Source: G039029935 sp039029935
GTDB lineage: Bacteria > Chloroflexota > Anaerolineae > Caldilineales > Caldilineaceae
NCBI GenBank assembly: GCA_039029935.1
Contig: JBCCFC010000096.1
Span: forward strand, 1 to 17,888
Reading direction: 5' to 3'
DNA: 17,888 bases
The translations under genes and the position numbers were made by a program. The stretch's first letter is position 1; each line of letters opens with the position of its first letter. Below are positions 14,838-17,888 of the stretch, one piece after another. Below the pieces are notes generated by a model, which saw only the letters and a list, made by a program, of their open reading frames with translations, did no database searches and had not been told where the DNA came from.

Positions 14838-15506
14838 CTATAAACTGGCAACCTCGGTCAGTGTATAATCCTCAATTATCTTCCGCAACGCCTTCAAAAT
14901 CCGAAATATATCAAATGCCTCATCACCCAACGCCGAAAAGCTGTTGCTAATTGTATAGGCTTTGCCTTCCAATACCATAAAATACCAGTTATGCCCAATG
15001 ACATAACAACCGTAGAGAGGAATGGGTTCAGCGTTTAGTGTCTGACCGACAAGCATCGCCGCCAAAGCCTGCCCCGCGGGGTCTCCGTGAGGGTCCAACA
15101 TTTTTTTGTATTCACTAAAGGCAAACATGAGAATCTCTGGTTCCCAATAGCCAGTGGCAATCATACCATCCGGCTCGCCACTCAACTCAACCTCACGGTC
15201 TACACCAGCAACTTTTGTTCCGATTTTACGGCCAGAAAAGAGCTTGAACCGATATGGCTCCATAAAGCGTGCCATTGTTAATATGGGGCCGATAAAGCTC
15301 ATGGACAACTCTTGCTCACTTAAGGCATCATGTCCCAAAATCAACTCGGATTGAAACATTTGCAGCGCAATACGTTCCTGTTCTGTAATCTCGACGGATG
15401 CCTGGAGCCAACTATCAAGAACAGAACTTGTCAATGCTCTACGCAGCCCAAACCATTTTTCTAGTTTTGGACGTGTACATTCTCCAAAGGTATACGAATT
15501 TTTCAT
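14838..15506 (-). CDS. Conserved hypothetical protein with PD-(D/E)XK nuclease-like motifs
   Basis: The 222-residue protein matches a conserved uncharacterised family of cyanobacteria, Bacteroidota and Chloroflexota. Core motifs are EQELSMSFIGPIL (64-76), ELSGEPDGMI (107-116), FAFSEYKK (128-135), DPAGQALAAMLVGQ (142-155), YGCYVIGHNWYF (165-176) and AFDIFRILKALRKI (197-210). A glutamate in a helix (E64 or E66), D113, then E132-x-K134 on a strand, followed by a helix with Q146, is the ordered signature of PD-(D/E)XK phosphodiesterases, so a nuclease-like fold is plausible; activity is unproven. The start codon overlaps the stop of the radical SAM gene as ATGA (15503-15506), a sign of translational coupling. 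No membrane segment is present. The role is unknown. Confidence 0.75.
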   Translation of the reverse strand: MKNSYTFGECTRPKLEKWFGLRRALTSSVLDSWLQASVEITEQERIALQMFQSELILGHDALSEQELSMSFIGPILTMARFMEPYRFKLFSGRKIGTKVAGVDREVELSGEPDGMIATGYWEPEILMFAFSEYKKMLDPHGDPAGQALAAMLVGQTLNAEPIPLYGCYVIGHNWYFMVLEGKAYTISNSFSALGDEAFDIFRILKALRKIIEDYTLTEVASL

Positions 15507-17425
15507 GACGTACTTACCTTTAACTTATCCATCTGCGGAACTTCATCGACGGTCACTGTCCCAAGCTTCACATTCTCCAACTTCACTTTGCTCCATGGCA
15601 ACCAATTCTGCGCCCGCCAAGGTCCGCCCTTGACATTGGGAATGGGGCGATTCTCATTGCTACCATAACGAAACGCCCACGACTCATCACAGGCTTGGCA
15701 ACTAAGACAGCCCGCCGAATCGGGTGGACAACTTAGCCCAGTTTGGCTTTGCGCGGCCAGCCGCAGTTCATATTGGAAGTAGTTCTCACTGACACCACTC
15801 TGCACAATGTCCCACGGCAAAGGCGCACCTTCGTCCCATTTGCCCACATAATGCTCACGGTCAAGCCCGCATTCCTGCATGGCGGCAAAGAAGCGACGCA
15901 CGCTCAGTTGACCCGATGGAATGGTGAGCAGCACATCCGCTAGCCGCTGATCTCCGCGACTGAGGACCGCCTGTACTTCGGCCCAATCGGGTGAGTCAGC
16001 GCGTACATCCACGCCATGCTTTGCTAGCGATTGGTAAATACGTTTTTGGCGACGACGGAGTTCCTTGGTTGCGACCATTGCCTCCCATTGAAAGGGTGTG
16101 TGTGCTTTGGGGACAAAAGGTGTAGCATTGATAGCAATACGGCGTTTAAAGCGTTGCTTGGCGGCTAGCGTAAAGTCGATAATAGCCTGAATGTCCTCAT
16201 CGGTTTCCGTGGGATGGCCGACCATAAAGTAGAGCTTGAGTTGGGGAAAGTTGAAGCTTTGCGCCAGTTCAATCGCCTCCATCATTTGCTCTTCGGTCTG
16301 CGTTTTGTTAATGACATTGCGTAGCCGTTGACTCCCTGCCTCAGGCGCAACCGTCAGGTTCTTGGTCCCTGTCTCTGCCATCCCCCGAATCAAGGGTGCG
16401 CTAATCGGGTCCATGCGCATGGAACTGGCACTGATGCTGGCTCCCATCCGTTGTAGTTCGGTAGCAAGTTCGTCAATCTGTGTATGGTCGCTAACCGCTG
16501 CGCTGACCAAACCGACTTTGGTGTGTCCCGCCGCAATCGCCTCCTCCGCTGATGCCAACAAACGCTCCAGGGGCTGTTCACGCGCAGGACGATAGACATA
16601 GCCAGCCAGACAGAAACGACAACCTCGCCCGCAGCCGCGCGCAATCTCCATGAGGTGCATGTTGCTAAATTCTGTATTGGGTGTGTAGAGTGTGCTGCTG
16701 GTATTAAAGTCGGGTAAGTTACGTACCCACAGCCGTTCGACTGGCTTAAAGTGTGGATGGGTGCGGCTCGATGGACGCAGGCTTGGCACATACCATCCTG
16801 GTGTCTCGTTCAGTGTCGCCAACAATGCAGCACGGTCTTGGTGCAATCCATCACGACACAACTCGATAAAATCAGGAATGGCTTCTTCACCTTCACCAAT
16901 GAGAATCGCATCAAAAAATGGTGCCATGGGTTCAGGGTTCATGGTGACGCCCGGCCCCCCTGCAATCAGCAACGGCCATGCACGTCCATTCCACTGGCTC
17001 GATGTATGTCGGTCTGCCGCCAACGGTGGGATATTGGCCTGGCGCAACAGATCAACCACATTGAAGTAGTCCATCTCCCACGAGATTGTATATGCCCACA
17101 GGTCAAACTCGCTGATGGCGCGCTGACTCTCAATGGACACCAGCGGTTTGCCACTCTCGGATGCACCCTTCTCCCAAAAGACGCGCTCACAGACTACGTC
17201 CGTCTCATCATTAAAGCGGCTATAGAGCAATTGCAATGCCAAACTGCTCATGCCAACATAATAGGTATTGGGCATGGTCAACGCCACCGCCATTTTTCCA
17301 CCCCAATCTTTGGTGATGGTTCCCGTTTCTTGGCGGGTTGATTGAGGGCTATGCTGCTGCGATTTGGAGTGACGATCAGCATGTTTTCGTTTGTGATTTG
17401 ATTTGTTTGTTTGTAGTTTTGCCAT
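15503..17425 (-). CDS. TIGR03960-like radical SAM protein
   Basis: The 640-residue protein resembles the B12-binding-domain radical SAM family TIGR03960, whose substrate is unknown. A Rossmann/B12-like N-terminal domain (about 45-190, with NTYYVGMSSLALQLLY at 53-68 and AGGPGVTMNPEPM at 155-167) lacks an evident DxHxxG cobalamin motif. The radical SAM core follows, with the 4Fe-4S motif CGRGCRFC (C265, C269, C272), VAPEAGSQRLR (359-369) and YFMVGHPTETDED (399-411). The C-terminus has extra cysteines (C566, C573, C576, C579) that could hold a second cluster or zinc. I chose the start at 17425 because it directly follows an extended -10; the frame extends to 17521, but that part is not family-like. 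The lysine/glutamine-rich residues 2-35 are probably disordered. In many bacteria the family neighbours a DUF2344 gene; that partner is absent here. Confidence 0.88.
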   Translation of the reverse strand: MAKLQTNKSNHKRKHADRHSKSQQHSPQSTRQETGTITKDWGGKMAVALTMPNTYYVGMSSLALQLLYSRFNDETDVVCERVFWEKGASESGKPLVSIESQRAISEFDLWAYTISWEMDYFNVVDLLRQANIPPLAADRHTSSQWNGRAWPLLIAGGPGVTMNPEPMAPFFDAILIGEGEEAIPDFIELCRDGLHQDRAALLATLNETPGWYVPSLRPSSRTHPHFKPVERLWVRNLPDFNTSSTLYTPNTEFSNMHLMEIARGCGRGCRFCLAGYVYRPAREQPLERLLASAEEAIAAGHTKVGLVSAAVSDHTQIDELATELQRMGASISASSMRMDPISAPLIRGMAETGTKNLTVAPEAGSQRLRNVINKTQTEEQMMEAIELAQSFNFPQLKLYFMVGHPTETDEDIQAIIDFTLAAKQRFKRRIAINATPFVPKAHTPFQWEAMVATKELRRRQKRIYQSLAKHGVDVRADSPDWAEVQAVLSRGDQRLADVLLTIPSGQLSVRRFFAAMQECGLDREHYVGKWDEGAPLPWDIVQSGVSENYFQYELRLAAQSQTGLSCPPDSAGCLSCQACDESWAFRYGSNENRPIPNVKGGPWRAQNWLPWSKVKLENVKLGTVTVDEVPQMDKLKVSTS

Positions 17426-17432
17426 GAAGGTT

Positions 17433-17438
17433 ATTATA
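17433..17438 (-). promoter_or_regulatory. Extended -10 promoter, probably giving a leaderless radical SAM mRNA
   Basis: On the minus strand TGC-TATAAT is a perfect extended -10. Only 7 nt (AACCTTC) separate it from the ATG at 17425, so the expected transcription start is the A of the ATG or next to it. No Shine-Dalgarno sequence exists. The -35 region shows no consensus, which is normal for extended -10 promoters. Confidence 0.65.
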
Positions 17439-17501
17439 GCACAGGATAATGAGTTGCAGTGTAATTGAGCTATGAGAGTCGAATAACTTACGCAGTAACA
17501 C

Positions 17502-17514
17502 AGATTGTCAATCT
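17502..17514. promoter_or_regulatory. 13-bp perfect palindrome upstream of the radical SAM promoter
   Basis: AGATTG-T-CAATCT is a perfect palindrome with 6-bp arms, about 65 bp upstream of the -10 box. It could be an activator or repressor site, but its short length means chance cannot be excluded. Confidence 0.3.
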
Positions 17515-17573
17515 TTGCCATAAAATCATATACGTACCAGTTAATGAATGTTCATTCCTTATCAGAAACTTCA

Positions 17574-17599
17574 CTACCCTGCAGACATTTTACAGGTAG
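17574..17599 (-). terminator. Hairpin just after the edge gene
   Basis: CTACCCTG (17574-17581) pairs with CAGGTAG (17593-17599) apart from one bulged C. It lies about 20 bp downstream of the stop of the minus-strand gene at the window edge. No T-run follows on the minus strand, so it would be a weak or factor-dependent terminator at most. Confidence 0.3.
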
Positions 17600-17617
17600 A
17601 GCAAAGGGTAAGGAGAG

Positions 17618-17888
17618 CTAAGGTTTGGTATATTTAAGTTTGGGAAAGTCAAATAAGGGGGGAAGAAGGAGGGAAAAGGAGACAAAACGCCCTAATTTGA
17701 GTTGACGTTTGAACCATCGCCATCCAGTCTTGAAGATGCGGAGAATACGGCGGTTGGATCGGTCAACCTGATTGGTATCCTGAGAGACAAAAGCCCAAGC
17801 CCCGAGGCAAACAATATCAGCAAATGAGAAATTGGAGGGAATGTTCTCTGCAATGTTTGGTTTTGGTGATTGAGGGGGTGAATATTGG
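17618..17888 (-). CDS. C-terminal 89 codons of an unidentified protein, cut by the window edge
   Basis: Reading leftward from 17887, a frame runs 89 codons without a stop and ends with TAG at 17618-17620. It contains FADIVCLGAWAFVSQD, then a basic helix RRILRIFKTGWRWFKRQLKL, then a hydrophobic stretch and a short end (FPKLKYTKP). No in-frame start lies in the window, so it is the tail of a longer gene. The basic/aromatic helix near the C-terminus recalls some DDE transposase tails, which would make this the end of an insertion sequence, but I cannot assign a family. The minus-strand pyrimidine run (complement of 17655-17682) encodes the hydrophobic SFSLLLPPL part. Confidence 0.5.
   Translation of the reverse strand, partial: QYSPPQSPKPNIAENIPSNFSFADIVCLGAWAFVSQDTNQVDRSNRRILRIFKTGWRWFKRQLKLGRFVSFSLLLPPLFDFPKLKYTKP

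Noticed and set aside
16751..17341. A 196-residue plus-strand frame opposite the radical SAM gene
   Set aside because: It is fully antisense to the recognisable radical SAM N-terminal half and has no ribosome site or family resemblance.

Overview
The window looks like a bacterial chromosome segment of about 50% GC, probably from a Chloroflexota-type organism. That placement rests on gene content (soluble multi-domain hybrid kinases, a bacterial Roco protein, a TIGR03960-like radical SAM protein, two apparently leaderless starts) and is inference: there is no rRNA or other phylogenetic marker. No tRNA, rRNA, CRISPR array or complete insertion sequence was found.

Left part (1-7055, all plus strand). 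A NicX-like metal-dependent ring-cleavage dioxygenase relative lies behind a leader that holds nested inverted repeats. Next comes a compact accessory block: a DUF4258 toxin-like gene and a degenerate YgiT/MqsA-like partner, behind a sigma70-type promoter whose -10 overlaps a perfect 17-bp palindrome; a small helical protein of unknown function; and a 1085-residue LRR-Roc-COR GTPase (Roco protein) that appears to end in an effector-associated domain (EAD1-like). The LRR half of the Roco gene is AT-rich and the GTPase half GC-rich, with a sharp switch at about 3975-4000. An acyl-CoA dehydrogenase-family gene overlaps the Roco stop codon by 8 bp.

Middle part (7056-13649, plus strand). A 287-bp intergenic region carries an AT-rich 17-bp palindrome, a pair of direct repeats and a cluster of four similar hairpins, three of them in exact 27-bp tandem units that each end in TACTAT. 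Two large cytoplasmic hybrid histidine kinases follow: TPR-coiled coil-HisKA-HATPase-REC, and GAF-GAF-PAS-GAF-HisKA-HATPase-REC. Each has its own C-terminal receiver and no DNA-binding response regulator lies nearby, so their outputs are elsewhere or are not transcriptional.

Right part (13764-17425, minus strand, convergent with the second kinase). A probable operon runs leftward: a TIGR03960-like radical SAM protein, a 222-residue protein with PD-(D/E)XK nuclease-like motifs (ATGA start/stop overlap), a small protein whose reading frame runs into the next gene, and a PgeF/YlmD/YfiH 'laccase-domain' protein. The radical SAM gene has an extended -10 only 7 nt before its ATG, suggesting leaderless translation. 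The right edge holds the C-terminal 89 codons of an unidentified minus-strand gene.

The best candidate for something undescribed is the accessory block at 1252-5770, above all the pairing of the unknown 158-residue protein with the Roco-EAD1 protein. The repeat array ahead of the first kinase is the second.
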